Under the pieces are notes generated by a model. The model did not search any database. It was not told the origin of the DNA and saw only the letters and a program-made list of their open reading frames with translations. Both the position numbers and the translations under genes were made by a program. A stretch of DNA of 10,494 bases, from NCBI GenBank assembly GCA_905236365.1, contig CAJOPP010000043.1, positions 1 to 10,494 of the forward strand, written 5' to 3'. This stretch comes from an uncultured Lachnospiraceae bacterium. Lineage in GTDB: Bacteria > Bacillota > Clostridia > Lachnospirales > Lachnospiraceae. Below are positions 1-6,918 of this stretch, one piece after another. The first letter of the stretch is position 1. Each line of letters starts with the position of its first letter.

Positions 1-168
1 GCTTTCCGTTCCGTTCTCCTTACCCGAACCGATTCCGGTTTCACTTGTGATGCCTTTCGTTCCGTTCTCCTCATCTGAACCAATTCCGATTTCACTTGTA
101 CTATTGCTTTCCGTTCCGTTCTCCTTGTCTGAACCAATTCCGATTTCGCTTGTGCTATTATTTTCCGT
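1..168 (-). repeat. 54-bp (one 51-bp) in-frame tandem repeats in amylase linker
   Basis: The word CGTTCCGTT recurs at 7, 58, 112 and (as CGTTCCATT) 166, giving periods of 51, 54 and 54 bp. In protein the unit is 18 residues, approximately STSEIGIGSDKENGTESN, with one 17-residue copy. Copies are nearly identical at the DNA level, which points to recent expansion by slippage or recombination. The array continues past the left edge, so the total copy number is unknown. It encodes an extended, hydrophilic, acidic linker between the binding modules and whatever C-terminal domain follows. Confidence 0.85.
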
Positions 169-2832
169 TCCATTCACTTCTCCTGAAGTGCTTTCGTTTT
201 CTTTCCCGTCACCCGAACCATTTTGGTTAGTGTTACTGTTTTCTGATTTTTTCGTCTCTTCTGACAAAGAGTCTGCCTCTGGTTTTGTTATTTCAACAAT
301 CACACTCTTAATAATATAATTATCAACATCATTTCCTGTATAAATTGCTGTTGCGTTCACCGTCTCTCCACTGATCAGCTCTTTTTCTGCATCCAATGCA
401 TTCCACTGCCAGTTTGCATTTAAACCGATATCACCTACTCTGACATCCTCCTGCCCGGCACTAATCGAAGACGCAGGTGCCCCCGTTGGACTATTAGCTT
501 GATTAATTGTAAAGGATTTTTCTACTGTTCCGGTATAACTTCCTTTACCCGATACCGTCACAGTCGGTGCATTTTCTGCTTCTTTATTACCGGCATTGAT
601 GTTATTCCGATAAGAGACATCATAATCTACCCCTACAGCAAGTATTATTTCATTATTCTTCACTGTTACAACAGGTTCCTTAGCCTGTCCGTTAAAAACA
701 AAATTTTCTGTTTCCAAGAAAACATTATCATCATTCAAAAGAACAAGGTCGTCCACTGCCTTCTCTTCGTTCTTTTGAATTTCATCTAATTCTGTAAATG
801 CACCATCCGAAAATAACATCGATGTTCCTTCATTATAGTCAAATCCCGGTTCATAACTTGCTGGCATCTGATGTATACCATCACTAAAAATCACTTTTGC
901 AGTTTTCCAGCCATCCGGAAGATTATACCCGTAAATATCATCTCCCAAAGCATCCATCTTAATTCCCGGCCAACTTGCATTCTGCGTTCCATCACTCTGA
1001 TATGCATAACAGTAAAGAATATTTTCCCATTCAGAAGGTCGTTTTGCATAAATATCATAACTGCCATCAATAACACTTTTCTGTTTTTTAAAGTTCTCTG
1101 ATACTGTTATCTCTCCATTCTTACCAGTTGCCTTCAAAGTAACTGTTACCGTATCTCCATATTGGGAATTTGCACCTATTGTAATTGTATCTCCACTTTC
1201 AAAAGAACCCGTCACATTTTCAGAAGTTGTATATGTTGCATTTATTAAATTCCTTGCAGTTAATTTTACCTGTAGTGTATCTTGAAAAGTATTGAATCCC
1301 GTTACCGGTGTGATTGCTAATTCTTCTCTGTCAGAATTATAAATTACTGCTACTTTTCTGGCATCTAACTGTCCGGAAAGCTTACCATCCGATACTGTAA
1401 AAATTCTTCCGGAAACCTGATCTGTATAACTTCCATCCTCCAGAGAAGTGGTAACATTTGTAAGAGTCGTTTTTTCATCTAAATTAATAATACACGTTCC
1501 TTTTGAACCTCTGTCAATTTGCAGGATTTTTGAATTACCGTTAGGATTTCGAAGCATTTCATTCTCACCGGTCATTGCATTTCGAAAGAAATTAACCGCT
1601 ACCACTTCCGGTGCTTTAAACTGATCATTTCCTTTTGCACCCAAAACATTGTTTCCCCAATAATTGCCCACAGAACCATTTGATCCATCCGGACGATTAT
1701 AAAACAAAGGTGTGCCATTCTCTCTTGCTGCGATCACAGCCCATGCAAGGCGGATCTGCTCATCTGTCAGGAATGCAGACTCATGTTCATTACAATAGGT
1801 ATCATGTGATTCTACCCATGTAACCAGTCTGTCATATTCCGAATGATTCCAATCCATGATAGAATCAACCGAAAAATTATTATTCTTAATCTGTCCTCTT
1901 AATTTAGAACCATAGCTACTGGCTGTCATTCGCATATACTTTGCATATTCGCCATAAGGAATTCCATTATCCTGAAGAATTTCACCATAAATAAAAAGAT
2001 TGTCTTTATTTGACAGTGAAACACCATCCACAGATTTTTCTCCGGTTACAACAGGCCAAAAATCATTTTCCTCACTGTTTGAATCCGTAGGATCGCCCGG
2101 AACCCCAATATGTTTCGCTGTGTCATAACGAAACCCATCGCAACCGCAGGCAATCAGGTCATTGATATACTGTAAGAAATATTTCTGAAATCCTTTGTTC
2201 TCTGTATTTACAGACGGTAATCCGCCCATTTCCCCTGTCGTACACTGATAACGATCTGAATAATTTGTAATGTTATTAAATCCGTTTGCATGATACAAAT
2301 TATCCTTTCCGCCTGCAGCATTTATTAACTCCTGAGAAACACGATCAAGAGCCGGTGTTGTATGATTCGGAACAACATCTACAATTACTTTCACACCATA
2401 TTTGTGAGCTTCATTGCACATTTCGATAAAATCATCTCTGGTTCCCATCTGATAATTTCCAATCTTCCAATCTGTCGGCTGATATTGCCACCACCAGTTA
2501 CCGTCACCATCCAAATGCATACCTTTATTTGATTCATTTACATGATTGGCCGGTGAAGTCTGTACTGCTGTATATCCTGCCGATGCAATGTCTTTCATAT
2601 TTTCTTTTATTGTATTAAATGACCAGCACCATGCATGGAGAATCGTTCCATCTGTTACTTCATCTGTCAATCCATTTTTTTCTGCTACCGAGGCGGCAGA
2701 CACAATTGATATTGCTGCTACTTCATTATCCGTAATCCCTCTTAAGGCATTTGCGGGAACTCCTGTCACCGCAAGAATCAGCACCAGAATAACCGGTAAT
2801 ATTCTCTTAAAAAAAACTTTTTTCTCTCTCAT
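1..2832 (-). CDS. Secreted modular alpha-amylase (GH13, AmyE-like), C-terminus beyond window
   Basis: This is a 944-codon open frame that runs off the left edge, so it is partial at the 3' end. The ATG at 2830-2832 follows AAGGAG with a 6-nt spacer. Residues 1-29 form a signal peptide ending PANA. Residues about 60-500 closely follow Bacillus subtilis AmyE (GH13_28): DVVPNH (152-157), the nucleophile D237 in GFRYDTAKH, the acid/base E284 in YGEIL, and D344 in ESHDTY. It should therefore cleave alpha-1,4 bonds of starch outside the cell. Then come an Ig-like domain (about 505-583), a CBM26-like starch-binding module (about 590-676, with WPGIKM and surface aromatics), an Ig-like domain of the FNGQAK...SGKGSYTGT type (about 710-777), and a second Ig-like domain (about 795-848). 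A Ser/Thr/Asn/Glu/Gly-rich linker (850-944) contains tandem repeats. Wall attachment beyond the edge, for example an LPXTG signal, is possible but not visible. The GH13 call is very secure; the accessory module names are less so. Confidence 0.95.
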   Translation of the reverse strand, partial: MREKKVFFKRILPVILVLILAVTGVPANALRGITDNEVAAISIVSAASVAEKNGLTDEVTDGTILHAWCWSFNTIKENMKDIASAGYTAVQTSPANHVNESNKGMHLDGDGNWWWQYQPTDWKIGNYQMGTRDDFIEMCNEAHKYGVKVIVDVVPNHTTPALDRVSQELINAAGGKDNLYHANGFNNITNYSDRYQCTTGEMGGLPSVNTENKGFQKYFLQYINDLIACGCDGFRYDTAKHIGVPGDPTDSNSEENDFWPVVTGEKSVDGVSLSNKDNLFIYGEILQDNGIPYGEYAKYMRMTASSYGSKLRGQIKNNNFSVDSIMDWNHSEYDRLVTWVESHDTYCNEHESAFLTDEQIRLAWAVIAARENGTPLFYNRPDGSNGSVGNYWGNNVLGAKGNDQFKAPEVVAVNFFRNAMTGENEMLRNPNGNSKILQIDRGSKGTCIINLDEKTTLTNVTTSLEDGSYTDQVSGRIFTVSDGKLSGQLDARKVAVIYNSDREELAITPVTGFNTFQDTLQVKLTARNLINATYTTSENVTGSFESGDTITIGANSQYGDTVTVTLKATGKNGEITVSENFKKQKSVIDGSYDIYAKRPSEWENILYCYAYQSDGTQNASWPGIKMDALGDDIYGYNLPDGWKTAKVIFSDGIHQMPASYEPGFDYNEGTSMLFSDGAFTELDEIQKNEEKAVDDLVLLNDDNVFLETENFVFNGQAKEPVVTVKNNEIILAVGVDYDVSYRNNINAGNKEAENAPTVTVSGKGSYTGTVEKSFTINQANSPTGAPASSISAGQEDVRVGDIGLNANWQWNALDAEKELISGETVNATAIYTGNDVDNYIIKSVIVEITKPEADSLSEETKKSENSNTNQNGSGDGKENESTSGEVNGTENNSTSEIGIGSDKENGTESNSTSEIGIGSDEENGTKGITSETGIGSGKENGTES

Positions 2833-2892
2833 TTTCTGCTCCTTCCTAACCGTACACAATTATCTCTGACTTAATGTCAATTTGTTAACCGA

Positions 2893-2929
2893 ATAGTTTG
2901 ACTATACTATCATATTTATTTTCTGTCAA
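2893..2929 (-). promoter_or_regulatory. Sigma-A promoter of the amylase gene, with overlapping dyad
   Basis: On the minus strand TTGACA (2924-2929) is separated by exactly 17 nt from TATAGT (2901-2906), placing the start of transcription near 2894 and giving a leader of about 62 nt. A small dyad, ATAGT-ttg-ACTAT (2893-2905), covers the -10 box and the start point and could be an operator. A second TTGACA at 2875-2880 has no acceptable -10 box at the right distance. I see no clear catabolite-response (cre) box. Confidence 0.75.
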
Positions 2930-3021
2930 CTAAAAGCCGATATGATAAAGGTTACTGTTCAGACGTACGCCACCGAGTGTGGTATATGTTGTCCATACCG
3001 GGCAACTTGTTTTAACAACCA

Positions 3022-3050
3022 TTGAAAAAATAGTTTTTACATGATATGAT
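3022..3050 (+). promoter_or_regulatory. Sigma-A promoter reading toward aroC
   Basis: TTGAAA (3022-3027), a 17-nt spacer and TATGAT (3045-3050) make a good sigma-A promoter on the plus strand. It would start near 3057 and give an aroC leader of about 188 nt that includes the two hairpins of element A. A second possible start is the extended -10 TGGTATAAT (3138-3146), which has no recognisable -35 box. Both candidates lie inside element A. Confidence 0.6.
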
Positions 3051-3094
3051 AACGATAATTTATTGTATCTATTCAGCTATGCTTCATAGATACG

Positions 3095-3135
3095 CGACAG
3101 GCTTGGTGCTTACACACATTCCAGTATGCCTGTCG
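3095..3135 (+). other. Central hairpin of element A (conserved loop words)
   Basis: CGACAGGC (3095-3102) pairs perfectly with GCCTGTCG (3128-3135). The 25-nt loop contains GCTT (3108-3111) and CATTCCA (3117-3123). Element B has a different stem sequence at the same place but the same loop words. There is no T-tract, so it is not a normal intrinsic terminator, and I see no T-box motif. Confidence 0.6.
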
Positions 3136-3244
3136 TATGGTATAATATACATTTTCGTACGCATCTCGCAGTAAATGCGAAATGCTACCTGAACAGTTAC
3201 AATTTATTTTCTAAAAGTATTTCTATCAGATAAGGAGAAACACA

Positions 3245-4348
3245 ATGGCAGGATCAACATTAGGCACAATTTTCAGAATATCAACATGGGGAGAATCTCA
3301 TGGCACAGCAATTGGCGTCGTAATCGACGGATGTCCGGCAGGACTCACACTCAATGAATCCGATATACAACCTTTTTTAAACAGAAGAAAACCCGGACAA
3401 TCCATATACTCTACTCCCCGGAGTGAAGATGACACAGTTGAAATCTTATCCGGTGTATTTGATGGTCGAACTACCGGTACACCGATTTCCATGATCGTTT
3501 ACAACAAATCTCAGCAGTCAAAGGATTATAGTGAGATTGCATCTTACTATCGTCCAGGACATGCAGACTATACTTTTGATTCCAAATACGGTTTTCGTGA
3601 CTACCGTGGTGGTGGACGTTCTTCCGCCAGAGAGACTATTGCACGTGTTGCAGCCGGAGCTGTTGCGATTAAAATCTTGAACCAATTAGGAATCTCCTTT
3701 TTAACCTATACCAAATCCATTGGACATATTTCAATTGATTATTCCAAATTCAATGAAAAGGAGATTTACAACAATAAACTATATATGCCAGACGCAGATG
3801 CCGCAAAAGAAGCCGGAGATTATATTGTTCAAATGACAAAAGAACACGATTCCGTTGGAGGATGTGTGGAAGCCATAATCAAAGGTGTACCCGCAGGAAT
3901 TGGCGATACCGTTTTCGAAAAACTTGATGCAAATCTTGCAAAAGCAATCATGTCAATCGGAGCTGTCAAATGTGTAGAGATTGGAGATGGAAAAGAGGTT
4001 TCTCGAATGACCGGATCTCTGGATAACGACGAATTCTGTCTGGATGATCAAAAAAATATTACTAAAAAAACAAATCATGCCGGCGGTATTCTCGGTGGCA
4101 TGAGTGATGGTACCGATATTATACTCCGTGCTTCCTTTAAGGCGACTCCTTCTATATTAAAACAGCAAACTACTGTTAACAAAGACAATGAAGAGATTGA
4201 AATCTCCATAAAGGGACGCCATGATCCGATTGTAGTACCCCGTGCAGTTGTTGTAGTCGAAGCCATGTCTGCTATCACTATTTTAGACGCTTTATTACTC
4301 AATATGACTGCTACAATGGATGGCATCTCCCGTTTCTATAAAAAATAA
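3245..4348 (+). CDS. aroC: Chorismate synthase
   Basis: This enzyme converts 5-enolpyruvylshikimate-3-phosphate to chorismate with reduced FMN, the last step of the shikimate pathway in the cytoplasm. The 367-residue length is typical. Family signatures are present: GESHG (16-20), the R-GGGRSSARET block (121-131), NHAGGILGG (277-285), and RHDPIVVPRAVVVVEAM (325-341). In that last block many homologues have RAVPV where this one has RAVVV. The ATG follows AAGGAG (3232-3237) with a 7-nt spacer. It is transcribed alone, away from the amylase, behind a long structured leader (element A), and ends in a strong terminator. No other aromatic-pathway gene is adjacent. The call is secure. Confidence 0.98.
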   Translation: MAGSTLGTIFRISTWGESHGTAIGVVIDGCPAGLTLNESDIQPFLNRRKPGQSIYSTPRSEDDTVEILSGVFDGRTTGTPISMIVYNKSQQSKDYSEIASYYRPGHADYTFDSKYGFRDYRGGGRSSARETIARVAAGAVAIKILNQLGISFLTYTKSIGHISIDYSKFNEKEIYNNKLYMPDADAAKEAGDYIVQMTKEHDSVGGCVEAIIKGVPAGIGDTVFEKLDANLAKAIMSIGAVKCVEIGDGKEVSRMTGSLDNDEFCLDDQKNITKKTNHAGGILGGMSDGTDIILRASFKATPSILKQQTTVNKDNEEIEISIKGRHDPIVVPRAVVVVEAMSAITILDALLLNMTATMDGISRFYKK

Positions 4349-4361
4349 AGAAGAAAAAAAC

Positions 4362-4412
4362 AAAGAAGGAAAACGAATTCCATTCTATACGAATTCATTT
4401 TCCTTCTTTTTA
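4362..4412 (+). terminator. Rho-independent terminator after aroC, probably bidirectional
   Basis: A 19-nt arm (4362-4380, AAAGAAGG...GAATTC) pairs with 4391-4409 with one internal C/A mismatch around a 10-nt loop, and is followed by TTTTT on the plus strand. On the minus strand a T-rich stretch also follows, so it may end the converging CAP operon as well. The rest of the 4413-4579 spacer holds only short palindromes (AGGTTAAACCT, TATACTGTATA) and no recognisable gene. Confidence 0.85.
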
Positions 4413-4579
4413 TATTACATCACTGCCCTGCTTTTTTATGATATGATGTCAAGGTTAAACCTATGCATTTTGGGTTATGTTCCAATTCTATACTGTATAA
4501 ACTACTTGACGAATATACATTGTTAGCATAGCTTCGCCCCCAACATCATTATATCTTTTTGTTTACTTTTATATTTTCT

Positions 4580-5500
4580 TTATTCTGACTGAATTATAAT
4601 TGCATCCCAATATTCACATCCTGTGCTATCCAAATACTTGGCAATAGCGATACCATTCGCTTTTTGCTGTAACAAAATACTACTGTTATTATCAGAGAAC
4701 CAACTAGCTGCAACAGAAGTTCCACTCTTTTGCCTACCCCAAAGAATACATTCTCCACTCCAATATGCAGCAACCGGATATTCTTTCAAAACAGTACTAT
4801 ATTGCGTTCCATCCGGTCTGACATGCGATTGATTCACACTCAGTTCTTTTGCACGCAAAGTAGCTGCATAAGATAAATTCGAATATGTATAATAGTTAAA
4901 CGGCTCATATCCCTGCAGAATTCGACGAATATTAATATATTTTGCCGCCTGTTCTTCTTCTGTTCCCGTATATTGCAATGTTCCATTGCTTGCAAAATAA
5001 TAAGTCAGATTACCAAGGACGACATTCGCACCGGAGACTCGTTTTCCATTACCTTCAAAATAATAAATATACTGACCAAGCGACTGCAATCCAGTCTGCA
5101 CAATGCCATCACTATTCAGATAATAATAATTATTTTTATATTTTAGCCAACCGGTAATCATTACACCTTTTTTATTAAAATAATATCTTTTCTTTTTGAT
5201 AGTCTTAAAACCCGTTACCCGGACTCCCGATTGATTCAAGTAATATTTCTTCCCATTATAGGTCAGCCACCCCGTTTTTCGATAACCATTCTTGTCAAAA
5301 TAATAATATTTTCCCTTAATCTTGACCCATTGACTTTTATAATATTTTGTACCTGCAGAATTCTTTGTATAGCGATAGCCTTTACCCGTCTTAACCCACT
5401 TCGCCTCAGCCGTTCCATGCGGTATAACAATCAAAACAAATAATAATAAAATGGTTACTTTTTTCACATTATAGTAATAATTTTTTCCTATTTGCTTCAT
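4580..5500 (-). CDS. Secreted cell-wall-binding-repeat protein with CAP (SCP/PR-1) domain
   Basis: The 306-residue product has a signal peptide (1-33, ending TAEA before KW). About six wall-binding-type repeats of the W-x-x-x-x-G-K-x-Y-Y-F...G-x-x-x-T-G pattern follow (about 55-175), rich in Tyr, Trp and Gly (PF01473-like). The C-terminal CAP domain (about 183-304) shows YAATLRAKEL, SHVRPDGT with H226, GEC with E250, and EYWDAIIIQ. The usual later GHR histidine is replaced by a DNNSSIL stretch, so the active-site set is incomplete. The start is ATG 5498-5500, 7 nt after GGGGAG (5508-5513); the GTG two codons upstream is too close to that site. The gene begins 39 nt after the preceding gene's stop, so it is the second gene of an operon. 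The protein is strongly basic and Lys-rich. It is probably a surface protein; substrate unknown. Confidence 0.85.
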   Translation of the reverse strand: MKQIGKNYYYNVKKVTILLLFVLIVIPHGTAEAKWVKTGKGYRYTKNSAGTKYYKSQWVKIKGKYYYFDKNGYRKTGWLTYNGKKYYLNQSGVRVTGFKTIKKKRYYFNKKGVMITGWLKYKNNYYYLNSDGIVQTGLQSLGQYIYYFEGNGKRVSGANVVLGNLTYYFASNGTLQYTGTEEEQAAKYINIRRILQGYEPFNYYTYSNLSYAATLRAKELSVNQSHVRPDGTQYSTVLKEYPVAAYWSGECILWGRQKSGTSVAASWFSDNNSSILLQQKANGIAIAKYLDSTGCEYWDAIIIQSE

Positions 5501-5539
5501 ATGCACTCTCCCCTTTCACCATACATCCCTTTGTAACAT

Positions 5540-6511
5540 TTAATCAGCAGTTATAAAAATAATATCATAATAAAAAATATTATCTTTTTCGTAAAATCCT
5601 AATCCAACCTCTGTAACTGTCTGTTTACAAAGTACATTTGTCAGGTTTAAATCTTTTTCCATGTCCGAGAGTAGTTTATCAATCCCATATTCTTCTACTC
5701 CACCATAAGAAAACTCATATCCTCCTGAACACTTCACGCCACGATTCTTTAACAATCTTTCAATCGACGTCTCTTCTCCCACAGCATAACCATTCACTAA
5801 GTCTGAAGCTCTCAAAATCGCACAAGCCTGGACTTTGGAATTCATCAAAATATCCTGTAAATTATCAGCCTTTCTTTTCTGTGAAATATACTGATAAATT
5901 GGATATAACGTTGTTGCATTCTCATCAACACTTCCATCTGCATTAAAAATATAAGTGTTGCCATCAATCTCCATTGCTGCATCGCTAATCCGCACCCCAT
6001 CTTCATTCAGATAATACCGATATCCATCCAGTGTAAGAAAACCCGTCATAATAACGCCTTGATCATCTGCATAATACCAATTGCCGTCCACCTGGAACCA
6101 CCCTGTCATCAAATTAACACCTTTTCCAAAATAATACCGATTATTCTCATATTCTACAAAGCCAGATTGCAACTTTCCTGCTTCATCCGCCACATAGAAA
6201 ACCTTCTTCGTCTTGATTGTTCCTGTCTGAATAATACCTCGTTTATTCGCATAGTAATAAGCATCTTCCGCTTCTACATAAAATTTTCCGGTCTGCAGAT
6301 ACCCATCATCATTGAAATAATATCGATTGCCATCAATCTCTGAAAATCCGGTTGCATATTCGCCATTCTCTAACTCATATTTGGTTCCATTTTCCGTCTC
6401 TATCCATGACGCATATGACTTATTTCCAAATAAAAAAAGGCTTATAAAAGCTACGGTAACTGTGGTCATTCCAATTGCCATTATATGTTTGCTTCGTCTA
6501 TATTTTTTCAT
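5540..6511 (-). CDS. Secreted cell-wall-binding-repeat protein with degenerate CAP-like domain
   Basis: This is a paralogue of the downstream gene. A longer reading from 6559 is open, but the third in-frame ATG (6509-6511) is preferred. It has AGGA 7 nt upstream and directly opens a textbook signal peptide (KKYRRSK, a hydrophobic stretch to about 28, then SYA before SW). The product is 323 residues. Roughly seven wall-binding-type repeats (about 50-195) carry motifs such as NRYYFNDDGYLQTG and NWYYADDQG. The C-terminus (about 203-321) aligns by pattern with CAP domains: KVQACAILRASDL, GYEFSYGG, and VGLGFYEKDNIFYYDIIF. The SH-RPDG histidine motif is absent (YAVGEET at that place), so catalysis is doubtful. 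In contrast with its neighbour, the repeats are acidic. It is the first gene of the operon. Binding to choline should not be assumed; the ligand may be other wall polymers. Confidence 0.78.
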   Translation of the reverse strand: MKKYRRSKHIMAIGMTTVTVAFISLFLFGNKSYASWIETENGTKYELENGEYATGFSEIDGNRYYFNDDGYLQTGKFYVEAEDAYYYANKRGIIQTGTIKTKKVFYVADEAGKLQSGFVEYENNRYYFGKGVNLMTGWFQVDGNWYYADDQGVIMTGFLTLDGYRYYLNEDGVRISDAAMEIDGNTYIFNADGSVDENATTLYPIYQYISQKRKADNLQDILMNSKVQACAILRASDLVNGYAVGEETSIERLLKNRGVKCSGGYEFSYGGVEEYGIDKLLSDMEKDLNLTNVLCKQTVTEVGLGFYEKDNIFYYDIIFITAD

Positions 6512-6568
6512 CTCAACATCCTTATCCTTTATTGTTTTCATGTCGACTTGCGTCTCCATGTTTTTTTC

Positions 6569-6608
6569 GCATTATGTCGGTTCAAGCAAGCTTGACCCGC
6601 CGCAATGC
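6569..6608. repeat. 40-bp near-perfect palindrome in the CAP operon leader
   Basis: Two 19-nt arms (6569-6587 and 6590-6608) separated by AA pair with three mismatches and one wobble. The core is GGTTCAAGC-AA-GCTTGACCC and the outer ends are GCATT/AATGC. It is more GC-rich than its surroundings and lies between the -10 box and the start codon. It could be an operator, a leader hairpin, or a REP-like dispersed palindrome. Confidence 0.6.
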
Positions 6609-6629
6609 TCATTTTTCATATTACATATT

Positions 6630-6658
6630 ATTTTAATTATTTTTAGGTATTTTTGCAA
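6630..6658 (-). promoter_or_regulatory. Sigma-A promoter of the CAP-protein operon
   Basis: On the minus strand TTGCAA (6653-6658) is separated by 17 nt from TAAAAT (6630-6635). Transcription would start near 6623 and give a leader of about 110 nt that includes the 40-bp palindrome. No other good promoter is visible between the xerD terminator and the operon. Confidence 0.65.
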
Positions 6659-6696
6659 CATGATTTCTGCAAATTCTACATTTTTATAAAATGATT

Positions 6697-6832
6697 GATA
6701 CGGTTCAGCCTAAAGTTTCACTGTTACGCATCGGGCACAGCTTCGCATTCCAATGTGCCCGATGTCGGTATAATTTACGTTGTTGATACGCCGCCCGTAA
6801 CAAGTGCAGACAGCTCAAGGGTAAACTGTAAC
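6697..6832 (+). repeat. Element B: 136-bp structured element flanked by 8-bp direct repeats
   Basis: AAATGATT occurs immediately on both sides (6689-6696 and 6833-6840), as expected of a target-site duplication. Inside, TACGC (6725-6729) leads into a perfect 11-bp hairpin (6729-6739 with 6754-6764), followed by GGTATAAT (6767-6774), TACGC (6787-6791) and the end GTAAC (828-832 of the 6000s block). The stretch 6725-6832 (108 bp) is homologous to the last 110 bp of element A. Unlike element A, clean terminal inverted repeats are not obvious. It lies between the xerD terminator and the CAP operon promoter and contains no gene. Confidence 0.6.
6729..6764 (+). other. Perfect 11-bp hairpin of element B
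   Basis: CATCGGGCACA (6729-6739) pairs perfectly with TGTGCCCGATG (6754-6764) around a 14-nt loop that carries GCTT (6740-6743) and CATTCCA (6746-6752), the same loop words as element A. No T-tract follows in either direction, so a terminator role is unlikely. Confidence 0.7.
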
Positions 6833-6852
6833 AAATGATTACTATCCGCAAT

Positions 6853-6886
6853 AACAAAAAAGAACTATATCGTAACATAGTCCTTT
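6853..6886 (-). terminator. Rho-independent terminator of xerD
   Basis: On the minus strand AAAGGACTAT (6877-6886) pairs with ATAGTTCTTT (6859-6868) with one G-U wobble around an 8-nt loop, followed by a T-rich run. It begins about 33 nt after the xerD stop codon. Confidence 0.75.
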
Positions 6887-6918
6887 TCATCCATATTCTT
6901 CATTTACCAAGAAAACAA

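Larger units (their letters stand above)
2951..3200 (+). repeat. Element A: 250-bp structured element with inverted ends upstream of aroC
   Basis: The ends are inverted repeats with one mismatch: GTTACTGTTCAG (2951-2962) and CTGAACAGTTAC (3189-3200). Inside are four hairpins or blocks: GTTGTCC/GGGCAAC around loop ATACC (about 2989-3007); a 3' hairpin GCATCTCGC/GCGAAATGC (3161-3169 with 3177-3185, one mismatch); a central hairpin CGACAGGC/GCCTGTCG (3095-3102 with 3128-3135); and GGTATAAT (3139-3146). The last 110 bp (3091-3200) align with element B at 6725-6832. No open frame of note lies inside. It could be a non-autonomous transposon relic (MITE-like), a dispersed repeat, or a structured leader or small RNA. 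Left of the element lies GATATGATAA (2939-2948), which recurs inside it at 3043-3052. Confidence 0.6.

Noticed and set aside
47..319. Plus-strand open frame rich in Ser/Pro/Phe opposite the amylase
   Set aside because: It is the complement of the amylase linker repeats; the minus-strand frame is continuous with a clear GH13 enzyme and has a proper start, ribosome site and promoter.
3057..3244. T-box or amino-acid riboswitch in the aroC leader
   Set aside because: No T-box core motif, no terminator/antiterminator pair with a T-tract, and no aromatic-rich leader peptide was found; the structure matches element B, which is not upstream of a biosynthetic gene.
4413..4579. Small gene or element remnant between the aroC terminator and the CAP operon
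   Set aside because: Only short AT-rich palindromes and an isolated 8-base match to the element B loop; no ribosome site with a credible frame.
4580..6511. Choline-binding proteins of the pneumococcal type or toxin-like repeat proteins
   Set aside because: The repeats are of the broad wall-binding type, but the ligand cannot be inferred and no toxin domains (glucosyltransferase, protease) are present.
6705..6890. Short minus-strand open frame of 61 codons
   Set aside because: It spans element B and the xerD terminator, has no ribosome site and no protein-like features.
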